Notes: a model not told the origin generated them from the sequence alone. A stretch of DNA of 64,000 bases from Rhodobacterales bacterium 32-67-9 (GCA_002280515.1 NCEA01000008.1:1-64000); one strand, 5' to 3'; positions 34,996-46,820 are shown, numbered from the stretch's first letter. Numbers and translations: made by a program.

Positions 34996-37900
34996 CCCGG
35001 TCGGAGGCGAGCGAACGGCAGGTCCAGGCGGCCGATCCGGCACAGTCCACCTGGCTTTCGGCGAATGCCGGATCGGGAAAGACCCGCGTCCTGATCGACC
35101 GGGTGGCGCGGCTGTTGCTTCGCAGGACCGAGCCGCAACGCATCCTTTGCCTGACTTATACCAAGGCCGCTGCGAGCGAGATGCAGAACCGGCTGTTCCT
35201 GCGCCTCGGCGAATGGGCGATGCTGCCCGAACCGATGTTGCAGGCTGCGCTGAAGGAACTGGGGGTCGAGGGCGGCATCGACGCCGATACGCTCATCCGC
35301 GCCCGCCGTCTCTTTGCCCGTGCGATCGAGACGCCGGGCGGGCTGAAGATCCAGACGATCCATTCGTTCTGCGCCGGTCTCTTGCGCCGCTTTCCGCTCG
35401 AGGCCGGCATTTCGCCGGACTTCGCCGAGATGGACGACCGGGCCGCGAAACTGATGCGGGACGAGATCATCGAAGAGCTGGCCGCAGGTGCGGACGTGGG
35501 TGCCGTCGACGCCATTGCCGGGCTATTCTCCGGCGACGACCTTTCCCGGCTTCTCGCCACTTTGTGCCGGATGAGTGACGCTTTTTCTGCCCCGCTCGAC
35601 CGGGAGGCGACGCTTGGCCTTTTCGATCTGCCGCCGGGATACACGGCAGACACGCTCTTCGACGAAACCGTCGCGCCCGGTGATATCCGTGCCATGCGCG
35701 ACCTTATCCCGCTGCTGCTGGCGAGCGGTCCGCGCGATGCCGGCGCGGGCGCGAAGCTGGGTGCGGCCCTGACCGGATCGCAGAGAGTCGACATGCTGGC
35801 GGCGCTGGAAAGTGTGCTGCTTTACGGGGCGAAGGCGAAGGCGGGAGCGTTCGCGCCCAAGATCGGCGATTTTCCGACGAAAGGATTGCGGGACGGAGCC
35901 GCCGCCCCGCTGATGCCCGCGATCGAGGCCCTGATGCAGCGCGTAGGCGACAGTCGCGAACGGCGCCTTGCCCTTGCCGCCGCCGAGAAGACGCTGGCGC
36001 TGCACCGTTTCGCAGCCGCCTTCCTGCCGCGCTACGAGGCGCGCAAGGCCGAGCGTGGCTGGCTCGATTTCGACGACCTCATCTCCCGCTCGGCCCGGCT
36101 CCTTTCGGATCGCGACGTCGCGGCCTGGGTGCTCTTCCGGCTCGACGGCGGCATCGACCACATTCTCGTGGACGAGGCGCAGGACACCAGTCCCGGCCAA
36201 TGGCAGGTGGTGGAGCGGCTGGCGGAGGATTTCACTTCGGGCGAAAGCGCGCGGGGGCAGGGGCGGACCGTCTTTGTCGTCGGCGACAAAAAGCAGTCGA
36301 TCTATTCCTTCCAGGGTGCCGATCTTGCCGCTTTTGACGCGATGCAGAGCCACTTTGCGACGAAGTATGCGCAGGTGGGTATCGGCTTCCAGCGGCTGGA
36401 ACTGGAACATTCGTTCCGCTCCTCCGACGCGATCCTGCGGGTGGTCGATCTGACCTTCGACGAAAGGGTCAATCGCGGCCTTGGCGGCGACCCGAAGCAC
36501 CTCGCCTTCCATTCCGACCTGCCGGGGCGGGTGGATATCTGGCCGGCGGTCCCCAAGACCGACAAGCCCGAGCCGGAGAACTGGTACGATCCGACCGACA
36601 TCCTGCCGGATGAACATGAGACCGTGATCCTCGCGCGCCGCATCGCCGGCGAAATCCGGCGGATGATCGACGCGGGTGTCTCCATCCAAACGAAGAAGGG
36701 GCCGAAGCCGGTCGACGAGGGCGACTTCCTGATCCTCGTGCAGCGACGCTCCGATCTTTTTCACGAGATCATCCGCGCCTGCAAGCTGGCGCGTCTCGAC
36801 ATAGCCGGCGCCGACCGGTTGAAGATCGGCGGGGAACTGGCGGTCAAGGACCTCGGCGCGCTGCTGCGGTTCCTTGCCACACCCGAGGATGACCTGTCGC
36901 TTGCCGCCGCGCTGCGCTCGCCGCTGTTCGGCTGGTCCGAGGGCGCGCTTTACGACCTTGCCCACGGGCGCGGCGGCGCGTTTCTCTGGGCCGCGCTGCG
37001 CGAAAAGGCAGAGGCGCATACTGAGACGCTCTCGATCCTGAACGACCTCCGCGATCAATCGGACTTCCTCAGGCCCTACGACCTTATAGAGCGGATGCTG
37101 ACCCGGCATGGCGGCCGCGACCGGCTGACCGCTCGTCTCGGACCCGAGGCCGAGGACGGGATCGACGCGCTTCTCAACCAGGCGCTGGCCTTTGAACGGT
37201 CGGAGGTGCCGAGCCTGACTGGCTTCCTCGTCTGGATGGAAACCGACGATGTGGAGATCAAGAGAAGGCTCGATTCCGCCTCGAAGTCCATTCGGGTGAT
37301 GACTGTCCATGGCGCCAAGGGGCTTGAGGCGCCGATTGTCATCCTTCCCGATACTGCCAAGCGGCGCGACGATCCGAAGGACGAGATCTTCCTGCTTGGC
37401 GGCCACCCGGTCTGGAAGACGACCGCCGACAGCAGTCCCGCCCAGATCCGGGCTGTTCGCGACGACATGCAGACCCGGCAGCGCGAAGAGCGGATGCGGC
37501 TTCTGTATGTCGCGATGACGCGGGCCGAGGTCTGGCTGATCGTCTGCGGGGCGGGCGACATGGGGCAGGGCGCCGACAGCTGGTGTTCGCTTGTCGCCGA
37601 GGCGGTGGAAAAGGCCGGCGCCGTAGACCTTGCAACCGAGGGCGGTGTCGGCCGGCGCCATGAGGCCGGAATCTGGCCGGCGGATCTGCCGAATCGGGCG
37701 GCGCCCGCCGCAACTGCCGTCGACCTGCCCGTCTGGGCCACCACGACCGCACCGGGACAGGCCGAGGCACCGGCCATCCTTTCGCCATCCGGACTTGGTG
37801 GGGCGAAGGCAGTGCCCGGCGAGGATGGGCTCGACGAGGAGACCGCGAAACGACGCGGTACCTGGCTGCACCTCCTGCTCGAACATCTGCCGCTTTGGCC

Positions 37901-38360
37901 GGAGTCCGACTGGCCGGCCATCGCCGCGGCCCTGCTGACAACCGGCGATGAAGTGGCAAATTTTGCTGAAACTGAGACGATTCTTCACGAGGCGCGCCAG
38001 GTTCTCGCCTCTCCCGCGATGGCGGCCTTGCTGGGTCCCGGCGCGCTGAGCGAGGTTGAGCTGACCGCCCCCGTTGACGCTCTTGGCGGGCGGGTTGTCC
38101 ACGGGACGATCGACCGGCTTCTGGTTGAGCCAGACCGCATCCTTGCCGTTGACTACAAGTCGAACGCCGTCATTCCCGGTCGGGCGGAGGACGTACCCGA
38201 CGCCATCCTGAGGCAGATGGGCGCCTATGCGGCGATGCTGGAAAGCATCTATCCCGGCCGCCGGATCGAGACCGCGATCCTCTGGACCAAGAGCGGCGCG
38301 CTGATGCCGCTGTCTCGCGACATCGTGAGGGACGCGCTGTTGCGTACCACCATCCCTTGA
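34992..38360 (+). CDS. addA: AddA, helicase-nuclease subunit
   Basis: A 1122-aa UvrD-type helicase plus nuclease that processes DNA ends for RecA loading. Motif [13 protein letters not shown] (about 23-34), motif [14 protein letters not shown], motif [17 protein letters not shown], motif [12 protein letters not shown], motif [13 protein letters not shown]-terminal nuclease motif [10 protein letters not shown]. The ATG at 34992 overlaps the addB stop (ATGA). trxA follows after a 58-base gap. Confidence 0.94.
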   Translation: MTRSEASERQVQAADPAQSTWLSANAGSGKTRVLIDRVARLLLRRTEPQRILCLTYTKAAASEMQNRLFLRLGEWAMLPEPMLQAALKELGVEGGIDADTLIRARRLFARAIETPGGLKIQTIHSFCAGLLRRFPLEAGISPDFAEMDDRAAKLMRDEIIEELAAGADVGAVDAIAGLFSGDDLSRLLATLCRMSDAFSAPLDREATLGLFDLPPGYTADTLFDETVAPGDIRAMRDLIPLLLASGPRDAGAGAKLGAALTGSQRVDMLAALESVLLYGAKAKAGAFAPKIGDFPTKGLRDGAAAPLMPAIEALMQRVGDSRERRLALAAAEKTLALHRFAAAFLPRYEARKAERGWLDFDDLISRSARLLSDRDVAAWVLFRLDGGIDHILVDEAQDTSPGQWQVVERLAEDFTSGESARGQGRTVFVVGDKKQSIYSFQGADLAAFDAMQSHFATKYAQVGIGFQRLELEHSFRSSDAILRVVDLTFDERVNRGLGGDPKHLAFHSDLPGRVDIWPAVPKTDKPEPENWYDPTDILPDEHETVILARRIAGEIRRMIDAGVSIQTKKGPKPVDEGDFLILVQRRSDLFHEIIRACKLARLDIAGADRLKIGGELAVKDLGALLRFLATPEDDLSLAAALRSPLFGWSEGALYDLAHGRGGAFLWAALREKAEAHTETLSILNDLRDQSDFLRPYDLIERMLTRHGGRDRLTARLGPEAEDGIDALLNQALAFERSEVPSLTGFLVWMETDDVEIKRRLDSASKSIRVMTVHGAKGLEAPIVILPDTAKRRDDPKDEIFLLGGHPVWKTTADSSPAQIRAVRDDMQTRQREERMRLLYVAMTRAEVWLIVCGAGDMGQGADSWCSLVAEAVEKAGAVDLATEGGVGRRHEAGIWPADLPNRAAPAATAVDLPVWATTTAPGQAEAPAILSPSGLGGAKAVPGEDGLDEETAKRRGTWLHLLLEHLPLWPESDWPAIAAALLTTGDEVANFAETETILHEARQVLASPAMAALLGPGALSEVELTAPVDALGGRVVHGTIDRLLVEPDRILAVDYKSNAVIPGRAEDVPDAILRQMGAYAAMLESIYPGRRIETAILWTKSGALMPLSRDIVRDALLRTTIP

Positions 38361-38418
38361 CGGCACCCTCGGCCATTCATACGTTCCTGCCAACGCATCC
38401 CGAACCTGGAGAACCGAC

Positions 38419-38739
38419 ATGGCCACCGTTGCCGTCACCGACGCTACCTTTGACACCGAAGTCCGGCAATCCGACATTCCCGTCGTCGTCGATTTCTGGG
38501 CCGAATGGTGCGGCCCCTGCAAACAGATCGGCCCCGCGCTGGAGGAGCTTTCGGCGCAATACGAGGGCAAGGTGAAGATCGTGAAGGTGAATGTGGACGA
38601 GAACCCTGATTCGCCGGCACAGATGGGCGTCCGCGGCATCCCCGCGCTCTTCATGTTCAAGGGCGGGCAGATTGTCTCGAACAAGGTCGGCGCCGCACCG
38701 AAGGCCGCGCTCCAGAACTGGATCGAATCGGCGATCTGA
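38419..38739 (+). CDS. trxA: Thioredoxin 1
   Basis: A 106-aa cytoplasmic thioredoxin with active site WCGPC, the cis-proline motif GIPALFMF and conserved VDFWAEW. It reduces ribonucleotide reductase, methionine sulfoxide reductase and other disulfides. Normal length. It is followed by a textbook terminator at 38759-38782. Confidence 0.95.
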   Translation: MATVAVTDATFDTEVRQSDIPVVVDFWAEWCGPCKQIGPALEELSAQYEGKVKIVKVNVDENPDSPAQMGVRGIPALFMFKGGQIVSNKVGAAPKAALQNWIESAI

Positions 38740-38758
38740 TCTGGCCGAAAGCCTGCAC

Positions 38759-38782
38759 AGGGCGCCTTCGGGCGCCCTTTTT
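38759..38782 (+). terminator. Rho-independent terminator after trxA
   Basis: An 8-bp stem (38759-38766 with 38771-38778) closes a TTCG tetraloop and runs into five T residues. It separates the tsaE-trxA run from the hslV unit. Confidence 0.92.
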
Positions 38783-38791
38783 CTTGGGCGG

Positions 38792-38820
38792 TTGCGGGTG
38801 GCCTCAGGCGCCGCCATATA
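38792..38820 (+). promoter_or_regulatory. Putative promoter of hslV
   Basis: TTGCGG (38792-38797) and CATATA (38815-38820) are 17 bases apart and lie between the trxA terminator and the hslV ribosome site. A CTTG at 38783-38786 and CCATAT resemble heat-shock sigma-32 elements, but their spacing is too long. Assignment to either sigma factor is uncertain. Confidence 0.3.
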
Positions 38821-38843
38821 GGACCGGACGAACGGAGGGTTTC

Positions 38844-39401
38844 ATGGCGGATGATACATTCCCCGGCTGGCACGGCACCACGATCATCGGCGTGCGCCGC
38901 GGCGGCGAGGTCGTGGTCGCGGGCGACGGACAGGTGAGCCTTGGCCAGACCGTGATCAAGGGCACCGCGCGCAAGGTGCGGCGGCTTTCCCCCGGCGGGC
39001 GCGACGTGGTCTGCGGTTTTGCCGGGTCGACGGCGGATGCCTTCACGCTCCTGGAGCGGCTGGAAAAGAAGCTGGAGGCGGCGCCGGGGCAACTGATGCG
39101 CGCCTGCGTCGAGCTTGCCAAGGACTGGCGCACCGACAAATACCTGCAAAAGCTCGAAGCGATGCTGATCGTGACCGACGGCACGACGCTTCTGGTCGTC
39201 ACCGGCGCCGGCGACGTGCTGGAACCCGAGCATGACGTGGCCGCCATCGGATCGGGCGGGAATTTCGCGCTCGCCGCCGCGCGTGGACTGATGGAGACCG
39301 AGCTTTCCGCCGAGGCGATTGCCCGGAAGGCGATGGCGATTGCCGCCGACATCTGCGTCTACACCAACGGCAACCTGACGGTGGAAACCATCCGTGGCTG
39401 A
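38844..39401 (+). CDS. hslV: HslV, ATP-dependent protease peptidase subunit
   Basis: A 185-aa proteasome-like peptidase. The catalytic Thr12 lies in [12 protein letters not shown] and would become N-terminal after removal of an 11-residue propeptide, as in other alphaproteobacteria. [14 protein letters not shown] and [16 protein letters not shown] are typical. HslV rings pair with the HslU ATPase. ATG at 38844 follows GGAGGG. Its stop overlaps the next gene by 8 bases. Confidence 0.95.
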   Translation: MADDTFPGWHGTTIIGVRRGGEVVVAGDGQVSLGQTVIKGTARKVRRLSPGGRDVVCGFAGSTADAFTLLERLEKKLEAAPGQLMRACVELAKDWRTDKYLQKLEAMLIVTDGTTLLVVTGAGDVLEPEHDVAAIGSGGNFALAAARGLMETELSAEAIARKAMAIAADICVYTNGNLTVETIRG

Positions 39402-40481
39402 CGATCTCGCGACATTCGGCCCGGCCGACCTGCGCGCCGCTGTTGCCGCCGGCCTTGTGACCGAGGCACAGGCGGCGGGCATTACCGCGCTGGCGCATGA
39501 CCGGGCCGGTAAACGTGCTTCGTTGCCCGCCGAAGATGAACCGTTCGAGTTTTTCCGGGGCTTCGCCGAGATCTTCATCGCGCTCGGCCTATCCATCCTC
39601 CTCGGCGGCATCGCGCTTTTGCTGACGATCATCGGCGGGGTGACGATGCTGATCGCGATTCCAGCGATCCTTGCGCTGATCGCCTGGTGGATGGCCGGAT
39701 ACTTCACGTTGAAACGACGGATGAACCTGCCGTCGATGGTGCTGGTCAGTGCCTATTCCAGCGGAATCTACGTCTCGGCGCTTACCTTCCTCGGGCAGTC
39801 CGCGATGGGTCTCAAAGGCGTCGCCTTCGCCGCGGCGGCGATCACGGTGGCTGCGACCGCGCTCTGGTTCCGGCGCTTCCGGCTGCCGTTTTCGATGTTC
39901 GTCCTCGGCCTTTTCGCACTGCTGGCGACCTATGCGCTCTTCACCCGCTACAATCCCGGCGGTGATATTTCGAGCGTCGAGGGCTGGGCCCGCACCTTCG
40001 TGCCGCGCGCCAACCTCACGCTTGCCTCGCTGATCTTCGGCGTCGCCGCCTTCATCGGCGCCATGTCCTTCGACCTGCGCGATCCGCACCGGATCGGCAG
40101 GCATTCCGCGACTGCGTTCTGGCTGCACCTTCTGGCGGGCGCTGCGCTGGTCAACACCATCGCAGGCAACCTCTATGCCGGCGGCGGATCACAGAATGTG
40201 CTGCCCACCGCCGCAGCGCTTTTCGTCTTTGCGCTGGTCGCGCTGATCATCGACCGCCGGTCGATGCTGACGGCCGGCGTCGCCTATATCGCCGCGCTGA
40301 TCTATTGGGCCGTCGCCGGCGACGGTCAGGCAAGCCTGCGTGACTGGGCGACGATCATGATCATCCTCGGCATATTCTTCACCGTCCTCGGCACCTGGTG
40401 GGTCCAGCTTCGGGCCGCGTTGATGCGCATGCTGCCCGACTTTCCCGGCAAGGACCGGCTTCCGCCCTATTCGGAGACTCC

Positions 40482-40485
<4 letters not shown>
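39394..40485 (+). CDS. Multi-pass membrane protein between hslV and hslU
   Basis: A 363-aa protein of unknown function. A soluble N-terminal segment of about 55 residues (charged, helical) precedes roughly ten hydrophobic helices. No catalytic motif was recognised; the layout recalls DUF2157-type membrane proteins, without certainty. GTG start at 39394 overlaps the hslV stop by 8 bases, and its own stop overlaps the hslU start (ATGA at 40482-40485). Translation of all three is therefore likely coupled, and the protein would be made in step with the HslUV protease. Confidence 0.72.
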
Positions 40486-41786
<1,301 letters not shown>

Positions 41787-41849
41787 CTCTCTGGCACGCC
41801 CGTGCCGGTTGCGGTATTTACGCAGCGAGGACGGTCAAAGGGCGTCAAG

Positions 41850-42971
41850 ATGGGCCGGACAGTTGCGGCACTCCTTATCCTTATCGGCCTCGCGGCCTGC
41901 GAGCCGCGGGGCGAGATCGTCGTTGCACCCCAAGCCGCCCGGATCGGCGTGGTGGAACCGGTGTTCATCGGCACCACCCGGGGCGCTGATCCCGAAACCG
42001 GCGAGACGTTTGGTACGGAACGCAGCCAGTCCACCCGCTACGCTCGGCTCGATATCTCGGTTCCGCCCGATCGCGCGCCCGGCGCCATAAGCTGGACGCC
42101 ACCCCGTCGCGCGCCCGACCCCTGGACGGAGTTCCTGACGACGCGGGAGGAACTTTACGACAGCGCGCCGGAGTTTCGCGCCGATCTGGCCCGCGCGCTT
42201 GCCGGGAAGGCGAGGGACACTCGCGAGGCCGTCATCTTCGTGCACGGTTTCAACACCACTTTCGCCGAGGGCGCATACCGGCTCGCTCAACTCGGCCACG
42301 ACCTCAAGATCGGCGGCGTGCTGGTCCATTATTCCTGGCCCTCGCTCGGCCATCCTCTCGGCTATGCCTATGACCGCGACAGCGCGCTTTTCGCGCGGGA
42401 CGGGCTCGAATCCCTTCTTGATGAAGTCGTCGGCGCGGGGGCGGAGCGGGTTCTGATCGTCGCCCATTCGATGGGCTCCGCGCTGACAATGGAAACTCTG
42501 CGGCAGCTTGCAATCGGGCACAATGAACGGGTCCGGAAGCGGCTCGCCGGCGTGGTGCTGATCTCGCCCGATCTCGATGTCGATGTCTTCCGCGCCGAGG
42601 CGCTGCGGATCGGCGATCTGCCGCAACCTTTCATTATCTTCACATCGAAGAAAGACCGCGCGCTGGCGCTGTCGGCGCGGCTTTCTGGTCAGCGCGATCG
42701 GCTCGGTAACTTGACCGATGTGGCCGAAGTTGCGGACCTTAAGGTGACGCTTCTGGACACGACCGCGTTTTCGGTCGGCGACGGCCATTTCAACGTCGTG
42801 AAGTCGCCCGCGCTTCTGGCCATTCTCGGCGGCATCTCCGACGTTGACGCAGCGCTTGCCGCTGAACGGTCAGGGCGGGCCGGGCTTCTGCCAGGTGCGG
42901 TTCTGACGGTTCAGAGCGCGACGCAGATCGTCCTGTCGCCAGTCACCGCGATGTCAGGCGTTTCACCCTAG
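41850..42971 (+). CDS. Alpha/beta hydrolase lipoprotein (DUF900-type)
   Basis: A 373-aa lipoprotein (lipobox IGLAAC) with an alpha/beta hydrolase domain: FVHGFNTTFAEG (oxyanion region), nucleophile elbow VAHSMGSALTME, and DGHFNVV for the catalytic His. Proteins of this DUF900 type are envelope-bound esterases of unknown substrate. ATG at 41850 follows AAAGGG. Convergent with the Smr gene, ends overlapping by 4 bases. Confidence 0.83.
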   Translation: MGRTVAALLILIGLAACEPRGEIVVAPQAARIGVVEPVFIGTTRGADPETGETFGTERSQSTRYARLDISVPPDRAPGAISWTPPRRAPDPWTEFLTTREELYDSAPEFRADLARALAGKARDTREAVIFVHGFNTTFAEGAYRLAQLGHDLKIGGVLVHYSWPSLGHPLGYAYDRDSALFARDGLESLLDEVVGAGAERVLIVAHSMGSALTMETLRQLAIGHNERVRKRLAGVVLISPDLDVDVFRAEALRIGDLPQPFIIFTSKKDRALALSARLSGQRDRLGNLTDVAEVADLKVTLLDTTAFSVGDGHFNVVKSPALLAILGGISDVDAALAAERSGRAGLLPGAVLTVQSATQIVLSPVTAMSGVSP

Positions 42972-43558
42972 GCCCGGCGCTTCAGATAGACGTAAAACGC
43001 CCCGCCGCCGCCGTGCTTCAGATGCGCCGGGGTGACCTGAAGCACCAGCGCGCCGAGTGGCGGCTGGGTCAGCCAGTGCGGCATCTGGTGGCGCAGGACG
43101 CCCACGCGCTGCGGGATCGGCCCGTGATCGTCGCCGCGCTTGCCCTTTCCGGTGATGACCAGCACCAGCCTTTTGCCGGTACCGTGGGCGTTCAGGATGA
43201 AGCGGATCAATTCGGGATGCGCCTCGGCCAGCGTCAGCCCGTGCAGGTCGATCCGCGCTTCGGGCCGGAGCTTGCCGCGGGTCAGTTGCTGATGCGTGCG
43301 CCGGTCGATCCGTACCGGCTGCGCGGCAAGCCGCTCCTCGATCGCGGGCACAAGATCGTGCGCCGCCGTCATCGGACGCGCCAACTGGCCGATGTGGAAA
43401 TCGGAAGGCTGCGGCTTGGGATGGACCGGTTTCGGCTTTTGCCTGGGACCAGCCTCGTGGATCGGCGCGTGAACGGGCCGGATCGGTCGGGCAGAGGCGG
43501 CGACGCGCCCCCAAAGCTCCCGCTCCTCGGCGCTCAAGCCGCGCTTGCGACGGTTCAC
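42968..43558 (-). CDS. Smr-domain protein
   Basis: A 196-aa protein: a basic, Pro-rich N-terminal half and a C-terminal Smr domain with IDLHGLTLAEAH and VITGKGKRG (the LDLHG and TGxG motifs). Smr domains bind or cut nucleic acids, for example at collided ribosomes. GTG start at 43558 overlaps the mltA stop (GTGA, 43555-43558). Same layout of mltA-smr is common in alphaproteobacteria. Confidence 0.87.
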   Translation of the reverse strand: MNRRKRGLSAEERELWGRVAASARPIRPVHAPIHEAGPRQKPKPVHPKPQPSDFHIGQLARPMTAAHDLVPAIEERLAAQPVRIDRRTHQQLTRGKLRPEARIDLHGLTLAEAHPELIRFILNAHGTGKRLVLVITGKGKRGDDHGPIPQRVGVLRHQMPHWLTQPPLGALVLQVTPAHLKHGGGGAFYVYLKRRA

Positions 43559-44475
43559 GGCGCAATCCTCGCGGCAAGAACACGCGGAAAAAGCGTCACT
43601 AACCTGCCTGAAATCCGCATGTTTCCGGCGACTTCCCCAGCGGCGGGGCCGGAACCGCAGAAGATGTCACCGCGTTGCGCGCCCTTGATCGCGCTGCCGC
43701 TGTCTTGCGCGATCATCAACGTGGCCGAGGCGCCGGCCTCGACCCAGACCGGGGCGCCGAGCGGAATGTGATCGGGATCGACCGCAATGGTTCTCCGCGC
43801 GGTCACCGGGCGTCCCATGCATCCGGGCGGGCCAGATTCTTCGGGCAAGTCGAGCGCCCGGAAGAAGACGAAGGACGGGTTGAGGCGAAGTAGCTCTGCC
43901 ACCTTCCCCGGATGGCGCGCGCACCAGTCACGGATGGCACCCGCCGACATCTCCGCCTCGGTGACCTCACCCCGTCGGATCAGTTCGGCGCCGATGGAGC
44001 GGTAGTCGTGCCCGTTCCTGCCGGCAAAGCCGAAGCGCTGGACCGATCCGTCCGGCAGACGCACCCGGACGGAGCCCTGAACCTGCGCAAAGAACGCCTC
44101 AACCGGGCTTTCCAGCCAGATCAGTTCCAGGCCAGCCAGAAGGTTGCCCGCCTCGATCTCGGCGCGGCTGTGCCAGGGACGGCCGGCAGGAAGGTTGGGG
44201 GGCGCGGCATAGAGTGGATGGCGGAACCCGCCGTCGGCCGCCTCCGCCCCGGCGATCTCGGGCTCGAAATATCCGGTCAGAAGGGCGGGTGGTGTGCCGA
44301 TCGCAACCGGGTAGAAGCGATCCTCGAAAAAGGCCCTGGCATGGCCCGAAGCCGGACGGGGCCAGTCCGGGCCAAGAAGATCGGCGGTGACGGCATAGGT
44401 GGCCAACGCGGCCGCGTGATCGTCCTCAGCCCAGCCGGCCAGCCGGGAAAATGCCAGCCGCCGCGCCGTCTGCAT
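43555..44475 (-). CDS. mltA: MltA lytic murein transglycosylase
   Basis: A 306-aa enzyme with the MltA and 3D domains: LTGYFEPEI (catalytic region start), GRNGHDYRSIGAELIRRG, NPSFVFFR, and C-terminal AVDPDHIPLGAPVWVE plus MIAQDSGSAIKGAQRGDIFCG with the catalytic Asp. It cleaves glycan strands to 1,6-anhydromuropeptides, the substrates of recycling to which amgK/murU contribute. No signal peptide or lipobox is obvious at the chosen start, which is unusual for a periplasmic enzyme. The start forms TGATG with the Tim44-like gene stop. Confidence 0.87.
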   Translation of the reverse strand: MQTARRLAFSRLAGWAEDDHAAALATYAVTADLLGPDWPRPASGHARAFFEDRFYPVAIGTPPALLTGYFEPEIAGAEAADGGFRHPLYAAPPNLPAGRPWHSRAEIEAGNLLAGLELIWLESPVEAFFAQVQGSVRVRLPDGSVQRFGFAGRNGHDYRSIGAELIRRGEVTEAEMSAGAIRDWCARHPGKVAELLRLNPSFVFFRALDLPEESGPPGCMGRPVTARRTIAVDPDHIPLGAPVWVEAGASATLMIAQDSGSAIKGAQRGDIFCGSGPAAGEVAGNMRISGRLVTLFPRVLAARIAP

Positions 44476-45131
44476 CACTCGCCGGTGGCGACGAGCTGCC
44501 AGTTCGGATCGTTCGATCCCATCTTGCGCGCGAAGGTCCAGACATCGCGCTGGCGGCGGACCTCTTTCGGATTGCCTTCGACAACCTCGCCCTCGGCGTT
44601 GCGGGCGGAGGAGACAAGCTCGCTCGCGAAGCGGACGGTCACTTCGCCGTCGCGGCTCGCCGGATCGAAATCGGCACCTTGCAGCGACAACTCGCGGATG
44701 CCCATGAATTCGGCCGTGACCGACAGGCCCCGGGCGGCGCGCGCGGCCACGACCTCGGCGAAGGTGTCGTAGACCTCGTCTGACAGGAACGGCTTCACTT
44801 TCGCAAGATCGCCCTTCTCGAAGGCCATCAGGATCATCTCGTAGGCGCCGCGCGCGCCGCCGAGGAATTCCGAGACCGAAAAGCTCGGCTCCGCCAGTTT
44901 CATCGCGGCCAGCGCCCGCGCGGCATCGCTGCCTTCGGCGACGTGGTCGGTGATGTCGCGGTCCGGGCCGCCGTCGATCACCTCGAACTTGCCTTTCCGG
45001 GCATCGGGAAGCCGGGTCGGCACCGGCGGCTTTTCAAAACCTTCGCGGGTGCCCAGAACGCTTTTCAGCCGCAGGATCAGGAAAATCGCGATCCCGGCAA
45101 GGACAAGCAGCTGGATAACGGCATTGGACAT
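44475..45131 (-). CDS. Tim44/TimA-like domain membrane protein
   Basis: A 218-aa protein with an N-terminal membrane helix (VIQLLVLAGIAIFLILRL) and a C-terminal Tim44-like domain (about 80-215, FLGGARGAYEMILMAFEKGD). Mitochondrial Tim44 tethers the import motor to the inner membrane; bacterial homologues are inner-membrane proteins of unclear role. Its neighbours fxsA and secB make an envelope/export role plausible. ATG at 45131. Divergent from fxsA. Confidence 0.87.
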   Translation of the reverse strand: MSNAVIQLLVLAGIAIFLILRLKSVLGTREGFEKPPVPTRLPDARKGKFEVIDGGPDRDITDHVAEGSDAARALAAMKLAEPSFSVSEFLGGARGAYEMILMAFEKGDLAKVKPFLSDEVYDTFAEVVAARAARGLSVTAEFMGIRELSLQGADFDPASRDGEVTVRFASELVSSARNAEGEVVEGNPKEVRRQRDVWTFARKMGSNDPNWQLVATGE

Positions 45132-45249
45132 GTGTCTGGGCCTTTGATGCCGCGAGCGGATCGCGGCAGGGTTGGTAACTTTCTCACTCTCCACTTATGT
45201 AAGTCACGGGTGGGGTCAAGTCCACTCCACGACCCGGAAAGGAGATGCC

Positions 45250-45729
45250 ATGTGGCTTCTGATCGCGTTCATCGCGGTTCCCCTGATCGAAATCGGCCTC
45301 TTCATCAAGGTGGGAGGGCTGATCGGCCTATGGCCGACGCTGGCAATCGTGCTCTTGACCGCCATTGCCGGAAGCTGGCTGGTGCGGATGCAGGGCGCGC
45401 AGGCGATGGCAGAGCTTCGCGGGTCGCTGAACGAGCTTCGTGATCCGACCGAACCCATTGCTCATGGTGCTATGATCCTGCTCGCCGGTGCCCTTCTTCT
45501 GACGCCTGGCTTTTTCACCGATGCGATGGGCATCCTCCTGCTGATTCCACCGGTCCGGGCCGCCGTCCTGCGCTATCTGGCCGCACGGGTCCGGGTGGAG
45601 CGGTTCACGGTTGGCGGCACGCCCCCGCGCCGGGTGCCCTACCGGCCCGACGTCATCGACGGTGAGTTTCACGAGGTCGATCCGGACGAATCCCTGCCGC
45701 GACCGCCATCTGGCTGGACGCGGCATTGA
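45250..45729 (+). CDS. fxsA: FxsA family inner-membrane protein
   Basis: A 159-aa protein with an FxsA domain: IAVPLIEIGLFIKVG, LTAIAGSWLVRMQG, LLLTPGFFTDAMGILLLIPPVR, and a hydrophilic C-terminal tail. Named for suppression of phage F exclusion when overexpressed in E. coli; physiological role unknown. ATG at 45250 follows AAAGGAGATG. secB follows after 60 bases. Confidence 0.9.
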   Translation: MWLLIAFIAVPLIEIGLFIKVGGLIGLWPTLAIVLLTAIAGSWLVRMQGAQAMAELRGSLNELRDPTEPIAHGAMILLAGALLLTPGFFTDAMGILLLIPPVRAAVLRYLAARVRVERFTVGGTPPRRVPYRPDVIDGEFHEVDPDESLPRPPSGWTRH

Positions 45730-45789
45730 GGCGCCCGCCGCAAGGTGCTACACCCCTCGCCGATCTGAGTCACCTTGGGAGAGTATGAA

Positions 45790-46290
45790 ATGGCCGAGAA
45801 CGGCAACGGGGCCGCGCCCGAACAGGCGCAGCAGGTGAAGATGCAGGTGTTGGGGCAATTCATCCGCGACCTGTCCTTCGAAAACATCGTGGCGCAGAAG
45901 GGCATTTCGAATGCCGAGGTCCAGCCGGATATCCAGGTGCAGGTCAGCCTCGATGCGCGCAAGCGCGCGGTCGACAATCAGTACGAGGTGATCAGCAAGT
46001 TCAAGGTCACGTCGAACAACAGCGCCGACAAGGCGCCGCTTTTCCTGCTGGAGCTCGATTACGGCGCGATCTTTCACATCGAGGGCGTGCCGGAGGAGCA
46101 GTTGCATCCGTTCCTGCTGATCGAATGCCCGCGCATGGTGTTCCCCTTCGTGCGGCGGATCATCTCGGACGTGACGCGCGACGGCGGCTTCCCGCCGCTG
46201 AACATCGACACCGTCGATTTCCTCGCGCTCTACCGTCAGGAACTCGCCCGCCGCGCATCGGCGCAGAAGCCGGCTGAACAGGTGTCGTGA
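45790..46290 (+). CDS. secB: SecB export chaperone
   Basis: A 166-aa tetrameric chaperone that keeps preproteins unfolded for SecA. Typical stretches: QFIRDLSFENIVAQKG, LELDYGAIFHIEGVPEEQLHPFLL, ECPRMVFPFVRRIISDVTRDGGFPPL. ATG at 45790 after GGGAGAG. The stop overlaps the idi start (GTGA, 46287-46290). Confidence 0.95.
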   Translation: MAENGNGAAPEQAQQVKMQVLGQFIRDLSFENIVAQKGISNAEVQPDIQVQVSLDARKRAVDNQYEVISKFKVTSNNSADKAPLFLLELDYGAIFHIEGVPEEQLHPFLLIECPRMVFPFVRRIISDVTRDGGFPPLNIDTVDFLALYRQELARRASAQKPAEQVS

Positions 46291-46817
46291 CGGCGGCCGC
46301 GGATCTCATCCCGGTCTGGATCGAGGGGCGCCTTGCGCCCTTCGACAAGCTCGCCGCGCATCTCGAGGGGCACCGCCACAAGGCGGTGTCGGTCTTCGTG
46401 ATGGAGGGCGAGAAGGTGCTTATCCAGCGCCGGGCTCTGGAAAAGTACCACACACCCGGTCTTTGGGCGAATACCTGCTGCACGCATCCGCATTGGGACG
46501 AAGCGCCCGGGGCCTGCGCACTTCGTCGGCTGCGCGAAGAACTGGGGATCGAAGCATTGACGCCGGTCTTTGCCGGACAGGTCGAATACCGCGCCGGTGT
46601 CGGCGGCGGCATGACCGAGCACGAGGTGGTGGACATCTTCACTGCCCGCGCCCCGTCCGGCCTGAAGGTCGTGCCGAACCCCGCCGAAGTGATGGAGGTG
46701 CGCTGGATCACGCTGCCCGCCCTTCTGGACGAGGTCGCGGCGACGCCGGAACGGTTCACGCCCTGGCTGCGGATTTACCTCGCCGATCACCGTCAGAGTA
46801 TTTTCAAGGCCGCCTGA
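46287..46817 (+). CDS. idi: Isopentenyl-diphosphate delta-isomerase, type I
   Basis: A 176-aa NUDIX-fold enzyme that interconverts IPP and DMAPP for isoprenoids, including quinone tails and, if present, carotenoids and bacteriochlorophyll. The active-site Cys65 is in NTCCTHPH and the catalytic Glu in MTEHEVVD; VLIQRRALEKYHTPGLW is typical. GTG start overlaps the secB stop. In several phototrophic Rhodobacter idi lies in the photosynthesis cluster; no such cluster is seen here. Confidence 0.93.
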   Translation: MTAAADLIPVWIEGRLAPFDKLAAHLEGHRHKAVSVFVMEGEKVLIQRRALEKYHTPGLWANTCCTHPHWDEAPGACALRRLREELGIEALTPVFAGQVEYRAGVGGGMTEHEVVDIFTARAPSGLKVVPNPAEVMEVRWITLPALLDEVAATPERFTPWLRIYLADHRQSIFKAA

Positions 46818-46820
46818 CCG

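Noticed and set aside
38783-38820. Heat-shock sigma-32 promoter for hslV
   Set aside because: CTTG and CCATAT are present but about 27 bases apart, too far for the usual spacing; kept only as a weak general promoter.
35523-39707. Very long open frame (1394 codons) on the minus strand
   Set aside because: It lies antisense to addA, trxA and hslV, all of which have full family motifs. Long antisense frames are a by-product of high G+C at third positions.
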